A DNA stretch of 64,000 nucleotides from Luteolibacter arcticus. GTDB taxonomy: Bacteria; Verrucomicrobiota; Verrucomicrobiia; Verrucomicrobiales; Akkermansiaceae. The notes under the pieces were generated by a model that did not search any database, had not been told where the DNA came from, and saw only the letters and a list, made by a program, of their open reading frames with translations. Positions 53,510 to 61,457 of this stretch are shown here, piece by piece (position 1 is the first letter of the stretch; every line of letters starts with the position of its first letter). The position numbers and the translations under genes were made by a program. The stretch lies in assembly GCF_025950235.1 (NCBI RefSeq), contig NZ_JAPDDT010000001.1, forward strand, positions 992,001 to 1,056,000, written 5' to 3'.

Positions 53510-54817
53510 ATGGCCCACTTCCCAGAGATACCCAAGATTGCCTACGAAGGACCGAAGTCGAAGAACCCGCTCGCGTTCAAGCACTACAACCCCGACGAAC
53601 TGATCGAGGGGAAGTCCATGCGTGATCACATGCGCTTCGGAGCCGCCTACTGGCACGTGATGCGTAACAGCCTGTCCGACCCCTTCGGCGGCGGCACCGC
53701 GGTGATGCCGTGGGACGACTACTCCGACTCGGTGGACAACGCCAAGAAGCGCGCCGACGTCTTCTTCGAGTTCCTCGAAAAGATCGATATCGACTATTAC
53801 TGCTTCCACGACCGCGACATCGCTCCGGAATTAAACGATTTCAACAAGTCCACAGAAGCGCTGAACGCCGTCGTGGATCACCTCGGCGGGCTGCAGAAGG
53901 CCACCGGCAAAAAGCTCCTTTGGGGCACCGCCTGCCTGTTCTCCCACCCGCGCTATTCGCAGGGTGCCGGAACCTCGCCGGATGCCCGCGTGTTCGCCTA
54001 CGGTTGCGCGCAGGTGAAGGCCGCGATGGATGCCACCCACAAGCTCGGCGGCGAAGGCTACACCTTCTGGGGTGGCCGTGAAGGCTACGCCACGCTGCTG
54101 AATACCGACATGAAGCGCGAGCTGGATCACCTCGCCGCGCTGATGCACATGGCCGTGGATTACGCGAAGAAGATCGGCTACACGGGCCAATTCTACATCG
54201 AGCCCAAGCCGCGCGAACCTTCCACGCACCAGTACGACTCCGACTCGGCCGCGTGCCTGAATTTCCTCCGCGAATACGGGCTGCTCGACCACTTCAAGCT
54301 CAACATCGAGACCAACCACGCCACGCTGGCCGGCCACACGATGGAGCATGAGCTGACCGTCGCCATGGCGGCCAACGCGCTCGGCTCGATCGACGCCAAC
54401 CAAGGCGACACCCTGCTCGGCTGGGATACCGACCAATTCCCGAGCGATCTCTACGGCACCTCCAAGGTGATGCTGAAGGTCCTCGAAATGGGCGGCTTCA
54501 CCACCGGCGGTCTCAACTTCGACGCCAAGCGCCGTCGCGAATCGCACGAGCCGATCGACCTCTTCTACGCTCACATCGGCGGCATGGATGCCTTTGCCCG
54601 TGGCCTGAAAGTCGCCGCCGCGGTCCGCGCCGACGGCCGCATCGGCGACATGCTCAAGAAGCGCTACGCGACCTGGGATACCGACCTCGGTGCCAAGATC
54701 GAAGCCGGCAAGGCCAGCTTCGACGAACTGACCGAGTGGGTGAAAAGCCAGCCCGAACCGGTGCTCGCCTCCGGCCGCCAGGAGCTGCTGGAAAACATCC
54801 TCAACGAACTTCTGTGA
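53510..54817 (+). CDS. xylA: Xylose isomerase
   Basis: A 435-aa enzyme, D-xylose to D-xylulose, also D-glucose to D-fructose. Class II length. Landmarks are [11 protein letters not shown] (catalytic His), [55 protein letters not shown] (metal Glu and Lys), [15 protein letters not shown], and the metal Asp cluster [19 protein letters not shown]. Start ATG 53510 gives the usual N-terminus. It is divergent to the LTD/CotH gene with a 188-bp spacer and is followed by an intrinsic terminator. No xylB or xylose transporter adjacent. Confidence 0.96.
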   Translation: MAHFPEIPKIAYEGPKSKNPLAFKHYNPDELIEGKSMRDHMRFGAAYWHVMRNSLSDPFGGGTAVMPWDDYSDSVDNAKKRADVFFEFLEKIDIDYYCFHDRDIAPELNDFNKSTEALNAVVDHLGGLQKATGKKLLWGTACLFSHPRYSQGAGTSPDARVFAYGCAQVKAAMDATHKLGGEGYTFWGGREGYATLLNTDMKRELDHLAALMHMAVDYAKKIGYTGQFYIEPKPREPSTHQYDSDSAACLNFLREYGLLDHFKLNIETNHATLAGHTMEHELTVAMAANALGSIDANQGDTLLGWDTDQFPSDLYGTSKVMLKVLEMGGFTTGGLNFDAKRRRESHEPIDLFYAHIGGMDAFARGLKVAAAVRADGRIGDMLKKRYATWDTDLGAKIEAGKASFDELTEWVKSQPEPVLASGRQELLENILNELL

Positions 54818-54863
54818 CTGGAGGCGGGCTTGCCCGCCAAAACGTCACCTTCCAACGGGTGCC

Positions 54864-54900
54864 AAACGGCCCGGGGCGCAAGTCCCGGGCCGTTTCATTT
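54864..54900 (+). terminator. Intrinsic terminator of xylA
   Basis: A perfect 12-bp stem (54864-54875 with 54884-54895) with an 8-nt loop; the last three pairs are A-T and CATTTT follows. It lies 47 bp after the xylA stop. A smaller hairpin, ggcggg / cccgcc, precedes it near 54823-54838. Confidence 0.85.
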
Positions 54901-54959
54901 TCGAGACCGCTTCCGCATTCCCGACCTCTTCGGTCGCGTAGCGACCAAAAGCATCGGAG

Positions 54960-57900
54960 TCACCAGACGGGCAAAAACGTTCCAGCTGAAAGCTCAAAGC
55001 GGAAGTCGCTTCCATCCGGCTGACAGCGCACCACGACGACATGCTTGCCCGAGGGCAACGCGGCCTTCCCTCCCTCAACAGGGACTCCATCAATCCACAC
55101 CGCCGAGGCATTCGCTGGCAGCTTGATCGAAACCTCCGAGGAAGAGGCGAGTTCGAAGCGCGCGGCCGCAAGAACCTCCTTGGCGTCACCGAGAAAAGCA
55201 GCGGCTTCGCTGGCTAACAGACGACCATTCACCGTACCGTTGACCTGGGCCCATGGCAACGAAGGATCTCCCTTCACCGCACCGGCGGAGAGGTCGCCTT
55301 TCACCGGCAGCAAGGCCCAGACCCGCGGGGCTCGGCTCGTGGTCGCGTCGTAGTCACCGGGCTTGCCGAGTTGGGAGAGGAACTTGAAAAGATCTGCCTG
55401 CTCTTGATCGGACAGGCTGCCAATCAGATTTGCCGGCATCAGGCTGCCGGAGTCGGTCCGCTTGACGATGGCCTCATCCGCCAAGGTGACCTCTTGGCCA
55501 ATGGCATCGGCTATCACGGTCTGCCCACCGCCACTTTTCAGCAGCCGGCCCATGATCGTGCGACCGTCGCGGGTCTCGATGACTACCGCGTGGTATCCCT
55601 CCTTCACCTTCACGCCCGGCAACAGCACCGACTCAACCAGATAATCGAGCGGCGCACTGGCGCCGATCGACGTCATGTCCGGCCCGACCTTGCCGCCCGC
55701 ACCACCGACGGCGTGACACGTGGCACAAGCAAGAGCCGGACGCCGATAGACGAGCTCACCCCGCGCGGCGTCCCCCTTCGCCGTCGCCAGATCGACGAGG
55801 CGTTCGATCGAGTCCTTGGCCGGGCCACCGGGAGCGGCACCGGCTTGCGCGCGCAGCACCTCTAACAAACCCGCATGCTCGTCGATGTCCGGCACCGCGG
55901 GCAGGTTCAGCGCGGCGGTCTTCGCATCGAGCGGCTGGTCGCGAAACGACTTCGCGAGATCCGCAGAGAGACCGCTGAGCGAAAGTGCCTGCTGCCAGAA
56001 CTCGCGGGCTTGGCCCGCATCGTTCATCTCCGGCAACAATGCCCGGATCGCAGCAATGGCGTCGGACCGATGATGCTTCACGAGCGCCAGGGCGGCCCGT
56101 CGTTTCAGCGGAACCGGCGCCTCTGAATTCACCACCGCCAGCAGCGCATCGCGCGCCGGAGAATCGGAGAACTGCGAAAGCCCATCGAACGCCGCCAAGC
56201 GGACCAACTCCGGCTGGTCCGCCTTCGCGGCAACGCCAGCGAGATCGGGCTGAAGCTCCGCCGCCCGGAGCGCACCAGCCAACCGTAACGACGCGGCGAC
56301 CACCTGGGGATCCTCGGCGGCAAACATTGTCCGCAGTTCGGCGACCTTGGCCGGAAGCTTCACGCCCCGCCCGACCACCGCAGCCTCGAGATCCGCAAGA
56401 ACTTTCGCCGTCACCTTGGCCTCAAAACCCGCCCACAGGGCCTGCTTGTAAACCTCCTCTAACAAAACGGCATCCGCCGTCTTCACCGCCAGCCCGATCC
56501 ACGGACCGGAACCGTCGCGCGGCAATGGATTGGGCATCAGCTTGCGAATGCCTTGCATCCCCTGCCCTCCCGGCAGATTGGCCAAGGCAAACTCAAGCGC
56601 CGCCTCACGGCCATCAAGCGGCAGCTTGCCGTCTAACAACGCCGCCAACCATGCCGGGCCGCGGTCGCGCACCGTGAGCCACAGCGCGTAGTCGAGGAAG
56701 CGGTCGCGCGGCTGCTTCAGCACTTGCAACGCGACATCGGTGGCTTCCGGCCGGTCCAGCTTCGCAAGGACACGCACGGCTTCCAGACGCACCCGCGGAT
56801 GCTCGTCGGCCGCCGCCTTGGACAGCCGGGCAAAGGCCCCGTCCTGACCGATCACCGCTATCCAGTCTCCGATCACTCGCACGCCGGCAGCCCGGACGTT
56901 TCCATCCTCGTCGCCCAATACTTGGTCCAGCAGAGCCGGGCTTCTCCGGTCCATTGCCTCGGCCAGCCACAGCGCCGCCAATCGTTCGCGACCGCTCCTC
57001 GCAGAGCCGTGCCACTTCTCGATCACATTGCTCCGCTTTTGCGAACCCGGGCGCGAAAGAAACTCCGCCAGCGCGGCATCGCGCTCATGGCGATGATCTG
57101 AGGTCATTACCGAAAGCAGGGTCGCGTCTGGCATCTTCGCAAGATCGAGTGCGCGCGTCTTGGGGGCCTCCTTCCTCGATACCCTCCAAATCCGTCCATG
57201 CTCACGGTCGCGCCGCGGATCGCGGAAATCCACCTCGCCATGATTGATGATCGGGTTCGACCAGTCGGCGATGTAGAGCGCGCCATCCGGGCCGATCTTC
57301 ACATCGATCGGCCGGAAGTTCACGCTGTTCGTGCGCAGCACATCGCCGACCTCCTGCGCCGCGTATCCCGAGCCTTGCTCAGAGACGGCGAAGCGGACGA
57401 TGCGATGCGCGCGGAAGTCACAGGTGATCATCGAACCCTGCCAGTCTGCCGGAAAGTGCGGCGACTCGATGATCTCCAGCCCGCAGAATTTCGGATAGCT
57501 GCCGGGGCTGATGCTATCCAGAGTCTTCGGTGCCTTGGCATAGGTGAAGTACATCGCGCCTGGCACGGCCCAGTTAATCCCGCCGCCGCCAGCTCCATCG
57601 GTAATGAAGGACTGCCCGTATCGATCGAACTGGTGGCCCCACGGATTGCACCAGCCATAGAAGACCGTCTCGATCTTGCTCGTCCGCGGATCGAAGCGCA
57701 TCACGCCACCGCTCTTCAGCCGCATCACACCATGCGGCGTCTCGGTGTCGGTGCGCGTGTAGATACTCTGGTTCATCCAGATCTTCCCGTCTGGCCCGCG
57801 ACGCAGCGTGTGAAGATTGTGGTGGGTGTCCTCGGTGCCGAAGCCGCTCAGCACGCGGCGCTTCTCATCCGCCTTGCCATCGCCATCGGTGTCCTTGAAG

Positions 57901-59153
57901 TAAAGCAGGTCGGTGCTTTGGCCGACATAGCATCCCCCGTCAGCCGGCAACACCGCGGTGGGCATCAGCAAGCCGGTGGCGAAAGGCGTGGACGTCTCGG
58001 CCTTGCCATCGCCGTCGCGATCTTCCAGCACCAGCACCTTGTCGTTTGGCGTCTGTCCGACCTCGACCTGCGGATAGGTCTCCGCGCTCGTGACCCAGAG
58101 CCTCCCCTTCGTGTCGAAGTTCATCTGGGTCGGCTTGAAGAGCAGCGGATTCTCCGCCCACAACGTGACTTCATAGCCATCGGCCACGGTGAATTCCGGA
58201 TGCGGCTGTGGCGTGCGGGCGGCCACTGCGGAGTTCGTGCGGGGCTCCGGCTCCGGCACCACCTTGGAAAGCTGGCGCATCTCGGCGATCCGCGCGTCTT
58301 CTTCCGAGACCAGCTTGTCGAAGGCCAGGATCTCACCGGCGTTTCTCCCCTGCTCCGCCTTCCGGAAGCCAAAAATGTAGGCCATGTTCGCCGGGCGCGA
58401 GCGGTGGAAAAACCACTCGTTCTTCCGAAGGATCGCGCGACGCAGCGCGATGGCCGGCTTGCCCTGCTCCCACTTGCCTGCGCCCCAACCGAGTTCCTTC
58501 TCGATCAAGCGCGCCGCAGCGCGATAGCCCGCCGAGTTCAGGTGGATCCCATTGTCGGAAATTCCCTTCTGCGTCGCAAGCGGCTGGAGCGAGACAAACG
58601 GCAGTCCACGCTTCTCCGCCGTCTCACGCAGGATTCCGTCGATCGCGGCAAGCGACGCCTGATGGGTCTTGACCGAGTCGTCCGTCGCTCCCGGCCCTTG
58701 AAAACGCGGTGGCACGCCGAGGACCAGCACCCGCATGTCCTTCGCCTGATCCAGCAAGCGCTCGAAGTCCTTCCGGAATTCCTCCGGCGTCGGCCCGCCC
58801 GGCAGCGAGGCCGCCATGCCGTAGCCCGTGACCAGCACGTTCGGCTGGTAGGTCTTGAGCTGGTTCTGCAACTGACGCCACCCCTCCTCCGGCGGTTCCA
58901 TCCCGGCCTGCAACAGGCTCAGCCCGCAGCGTGAGGCTCCATCGGGCAAATCCCCGCTCCAGCCGAGATTGCGGAACGTGACCGCGCGGTCGGCAAAGCG
59001 GGTGGTCGCCGCGATCTCGATCCAGCCCTCGTACTGCTCGCGCTCGATGAAGCCATCGCCGAGGAACGCCACCCGGTCGCCGTCCCGGAACTCGAAACGC
59101 GGCGCGGCGGTGGCGGCCAGAGTGCAGCCGGCGAAGATCAGGAAGCGGAACAT
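54960..59153 (-). CDS. SGNH hydrolase / PVC-type dehydrogenase / cytochrome c fusion
   Basis: A 1397-aa exported protein. Signal peptide (LIFAGCTLAATAA), then an SGNH/GDSL-type hydrolase (17-215) with GDGFIEREQY and a DNGIHLNSAGYRAAARLIEK His block. About 321-690 is the PVC-type membrane dehydrogenase beta propeller (GYEVTLWAENPLLFKPTQMN, DGAGGGGINWAVPGAMYF). About 700-1080 is HEAT-like. Near 1139 the c-type heme site CATCHAVGG with VGPDMTSIG and a ligand Met in SLMPANLIG forms the Verrucomicrobium-type heme domain. A final beta domain follows. Oxidation of a sugar or carbohydrate derivative outside the cell is likely; substrate unknown. Confidence 0.88.
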   Translation of the reverse strand: MFRFLIFAGCTLAATAAPRFEFRDGDRVAFLGDGFIEREQYEGWIEIAATTRFADRAVTFRNLGWSGDLPDGASRCGLSLLQAGMEPPEEGWRQLQNQLKTYQPNVLVTGYGMAASLPGGPTPEEFRKDFERLLDQAKDMRVLVLGVPPRFQGPGATDDSVKTHQASLAAIDGILRETAEKRGLPFVSLQPLATQKGISDNGIHLNSAGYRAAARLIEKELGWGAGKWEQGKPAIALRRAILRKNEWFFHRSRPANMAYIFGFRKAEQGRNAGEILAFDKLVSEEDARIAEMRQLSKVVPEPEPRTNSAVAARTPQPHPEFTVADGYEVTLWAENPLLFKPTQMNFDTKGRLWVTSAETYPQVEVGQTPNDKVLVLEDRDGDGKAETSTPFATGLLMPTAVLPADGGCYVGQSTDLLYFKDTDGDGKADEKRRVLSGFGTEDTHHNLHTLRRGPDGKIWMNQSIYTRTDTETPHGVMRLKSGGVMRFDPRTSKIETVFYGWCNPWGHQFDRYGQSFITDGAGGGGINWAVPGAMYFTYAKAPKTLDSISPGSYPKFCGLEIIESPHFPADWQGSMITCDFRAHRIVRFAVSEQGSGYAAQEVGDVLRTNSVNFRPIDVKIGPDGALYIADWSNPIINHGEVDFRDPRRDREHGRIWRVSRKEAPKTRALDLAKMPDATLLSVMTSDHRHERDAALAEFLSRPGSQKRSNVIEKWHGSARSGRERLAALWLAEAMDRRSPALLDQVLGDEDGNVRAAGVRVIGDWIAVIGQDGAFARLSKAAADEHPRVRLEAVRVLAKLDRPEATDVALQVLKQPRDRFLDYALWLTVRDRGPAWLAALLDGKLPLDGREAALEFALANLPGGQGMQGIRKLMPNPLPRDGSGPWIGLAVKTADAVLLEEVYKQALWAGFEAKVTAKVLADLEAAVVGRGVKLPAKVAELRTMFAAEDPQVVAASLRLAGALRAAELQPDLAGVAAKADQPELVRLAAFDGLSQFSDSPARDALLAVVNSEAPVPLKRRAALALVKHHRSDAIAAIRALLPEMNDAGQAREFWQQALSLSGLSADLAKSFRDQPLDAKTAALNLPAVPDIDEHAGLLEVLRAQAGAAPGGPAKDSIERLVDLATAKGDAARGELVYRRPALACATCHAVGGAGGKVGPDMTSIGASAPLDYLVESVLLPGVKVKEGYHAVVIETRDGRTIMGRLLKSGGGQTVIADAIGQEVTLADEAIVKRTDSGSLMPANLIGSLSDQEQADLFKFLSQLGKPGDYDATTSRAPRVWALLPVKGDLSAGAVKGDPSLPWAQVNGTVNGRLLASEAAAFLGDAKEVLAAARFELASSSEVSIKLPANASAVWIDGVPVEGGKAALPSGKHVVVVRCQPDGSDFRFELSAGTFLPVW

Positions 59154-59325
59154 GCGTGAAGAGCGTTTACGTCAGTGGGAGGCCGATTGCACCCTACTTA
59201 AATTCATAGGCCCAATTCTCCCCGAAGAGGTAGGCACCCCCATGCGCGCCTACCGGTGCTATCTTTCACCGGATTTTCATGATTCCCGGCTAGCCTGGCG
59301 CAGACCTGGCACCAAAAGTCGCCCC

Positions 59326-60063
59326 ATGACCCGCTGGCTCATCGCTCTCTCCTCCTTCGTTCTCCCGGTGGTCGCCGGCCCTGAAAAGAAGGTCGTCGAT
59401 GGCGTCACCTACCACATCCTGCACGCCAAAACCGCCGAGGTCCGCGTGATCTGGAAGGACGACAAGGGACGCCAGATCGAAACCTTCCCTCAGGCAAACG
59501 CCTACCTCACCGGCATCGGCGAAACGCCCGACACGATCATGAACGGCGGCATCTACGAGCCCGGCGGCATTCCAAGCGGCCTGCTCATCCAGAACACCCG
59601 CGAACTCCACGCGGTCAATCGCCGAGACGGCAAGGGCAACTTCTTCCTCAAGCCCAACGGCATCTTCCTCATCGGAGACACGGGCGCCGCGGTGATCGAC
59701 ACCACCGAATACCCTCCGGCCGGGGTAAAGGTGACCCACGCCGTCCAGTCCGGCCCGCTGCTGCTGCGACGCGGCAAGGTGCATCCGGAATTCCGCGCCG
59801 GTTCCGCCAACCGGCTCCACCGCAATGGCATCGGCGTGACCCGCGACGGCACGGTGGTCCTCGCCATGACCGATTTCCGCTCGCCGAAGTATCCGAATCT
59901 CCATGAATTCGCGACGCTCTTCGCCAGCCTCGGCTGCGAAGATGCCCTGTTCCTCGATGGCGACATCAGCCAGATGCGATCCGGCGAAGCCCTCGCGAAG
60001 GAAAGCGGCCCCTTCGGCTCATTCATCGCAGTGTTGAAAGAGACGGAGAAGCCTGCGAAATGA
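59326..60063 (+). CDS. NAGPA-type phosphodiester glycosidase-like protein
   Basis: A 245-aa exported protein, start ATG 59326 with signal peptide (LIALSSFVLPVVAG). The family (DUF2233/phosphodiester glycosidase) pattern is visible as TIMNGGIYEPGGIPSGLLIQ, KPNGIFLIGDTGAAVIDT, HAVQSGPLLLRRGKVHPEF, NRLHRNGIGVTRDGTVVLA and DALFLDGDISQM. Such enzymes cleave GlcNAc-phosphate diesters. It is divergent from the fusion gene with a spacer of 172 bp. The frame is open upstream to 58969 by bias. Confidence 0.85.
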   Translation: MTRWLIALSSFVLPVVAGPEKKVVDGVTYHILHAKTAEVRVIWKDDKGRQIETFPQANAYLTGIGETPDTIMNGGIYEPGGIPSGLLIQNTRELHAVNRRDGKGNFFLKPNGIFLIGDTGAAVIDTTEYPPAGVKVTHAVQSGPLLLRRGKVHPEFRAGSANRLHRNGIGVTRDGTVVLAMTDFRSPKYPNLHEFATLFASLGCEDALFLDGDISQMRSGEALAKESGPFGSFIAVLKETEKPAK

Positions 60064-60155
60064 GGAAGCCACTCCACCCGCGCCTTCTTTCTTCCGCAGC
60101 GCAGTCGCATGGTGATCCTTTCCTAACCCACCATGAGCACACAGGCTGACTGACG

Positions 60156-60899
60156 ATGCCCTTCAAGCACTCCTTTGAATTCAGGGATCTCGCGCCGGGT
60201 GAGAATCCTCTCACAAAATTTGGTGGTCAGCCAAATTGGCTCGACGAGCCGCAGTGGCCCCTCAGCAGGGAGTTGGGCACCCCAATGAGGTTCATCTGCC
60301 AGATCGAGATGCCTCGAGCGCTCTTTCCCGCAGGTACCGGAGACATACCGGCCCACCGGGATGCGCTGGTCCAATCGCATCTCGACCTCTTCCCTGCCGG
60401 GCCGAGGAAGATCGCCTACCTCTTCGTCACGGATAGTGAAGAGCTGCTAGCCGCGACGTCGGAACCTTACGGCGGCGAAAATGCGGTGATTCTTCAGACC
60501 AGCGGAACGACAGACGCTCCCTTCTTGAGCGTCGCGACCGGTCCTACTCTCCAACCCCGCGCGGGTGCGGAGCAGATGGAAAAGCTTCAGGAGGTTGAAT
60601 TCGGCATCGCTGCATGGGAAGGCGAGGATCCTGCGTTCCTGACCGACAGCGAGATTCTCGAGCTCCCCGACGAGGACCAAGAGTCCTATCTAAGCCAAAG
60701 CGGTGGCCACAAGATCGGGGGAATACCGGGCTTCGTGCAGGCCGAACAGTTCCCGGATGACCTGCGAACATGGCATCTCCTCCTCCAATTCGACACTACC
60801 GAGGTGCCGTTCCACATCGACTTCGGCGACAATGGCGTGGGCTATCTTTTCATCGATTCCAACGCGACCGAAGGCCGTTTCCTCTGGCAATGCACCTGA
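60156..60899 (+). CDS. DUF1963 (YwqG-like) protein
   Basis: A 247-aa cytoplasmic protein. LTKFGGQPNWLDEPQWPLS followed by MRFICQIEMPRALFP is the opening of DUF1963, and GHKIGGIPGFVQAEQFPDD, HLLLQFDTTEVPFHIDFGDN, GVGYLFIDSNATEGRFLWQC closes it. Members are of unknown function and common in Gram-positives. No partner gene. Codon usage and surroundings look normal. It reads the same strand as the two neighbours, 92 bp after the glycosidase gene. Confidence 0.88.
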   Translation: MPFKHSFEFRDLAPGENPLTKFGGQPNWLDEPQWPLSRELGTPMRFICQIEMPRALFPAGTGDIPAHRDALVQSHLDLFPAGPRKIAYLFVTDSEELLAATSEPYGGENAVILQTSGTTDAPFLSVATGPTLQPRAGAEQMEKLQEVEFGIAAWEGEDPAFLTDSEILELPDEDQESYLSQSGGHKIGGIPGFVQAEQFPDDLRTWHLLLQFDTTEVPFHIDFGDNGVGYLFIDSNATEGRFLWQCT

Positions 60900-61015
60900 A
60901 GAAGTATGGCGCGTGGAATCGAATGCCATTCCCCTTTGCCAAAACCCTGGTCGAAAAAGTTGTCCTGACATCGCCCGCTGGTTCGTTGCCTCATTGAACC
61001 ACGAAACACATTCAC

Positions 61016-61441
61016 ATGGCTACGATGACCCTACCCTTCTCCGGCGGATGCGCTTGCGGCGCGATTCGCTACGAATCCACCGCCGAACCGGTGATGATGC
61101 TCCACTGTCACTGCCGGGACTGCCAGCGGGCCAGCGGCGGCCCGTTCTCGGCGTTCGTCATCGTGCCGACGGAAGCCTTCAAGCTCTTGCAAGGCACGCC
61201 CCGCTTCCATGCCTCGCCCAGCGAGGCGGGCGGCATGACCCGCCGGGGCTTTTGCTCGGACTGCGGATCGCCGGTCGCGGTCAAGCCGGACGCGGTCCCG
61301 CAATTCGTCGCAATCCGGACCGCGAGCCTCGACGATCCGAGCTGGTTCACGCCGCAGGCCGATGTCTGGACCTGCGATGCCCTTCCTTGGGATACCATGG
61401 ATCCCGCGTTGCCTAAGTTTGAAAAGTACCCGGCCGGGTAA
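61016..61441 (+). CDS. GFA-family zinc protein
   Basis: A 141-aa protein of the glutathione-dependent formaldehyde-activating (GFA/DUF636) family, an Mss4-like zinc fold. Conserved cysteines: SGGCACGAIRYE, MLHCHCRDCQRASGGPFSAF and RGFCSDCGSPVAV. The original Gfa speeds S-hydroxymethylglutathione formation; most family members lack a tested function. Stand-alone gene, convergent to the discoidin/PA14 gene. Confidence 0.93.
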   Translation: MATMTLPFSGGCACGAIRYESTAEPVMMLHCHCRDCQRASGGPFSAFVIVPTEAFKLLQGTPRFHASPSEAGGMTRRGFCSDCGSPVAVKPDAVPQFVAIRTASLDDPSWFTPQADVWTCDALPWDTMDPALPKFEKYPAG

Positions 61442-61457
61442 AGGCGAATACGCCCCG

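Noticed and set aside
57198..58934. A 578-aa open frame on the plus strand.
   Set aside because: Antisense to the dehydrogenase fusion; no motifs and Arg/His-rich.
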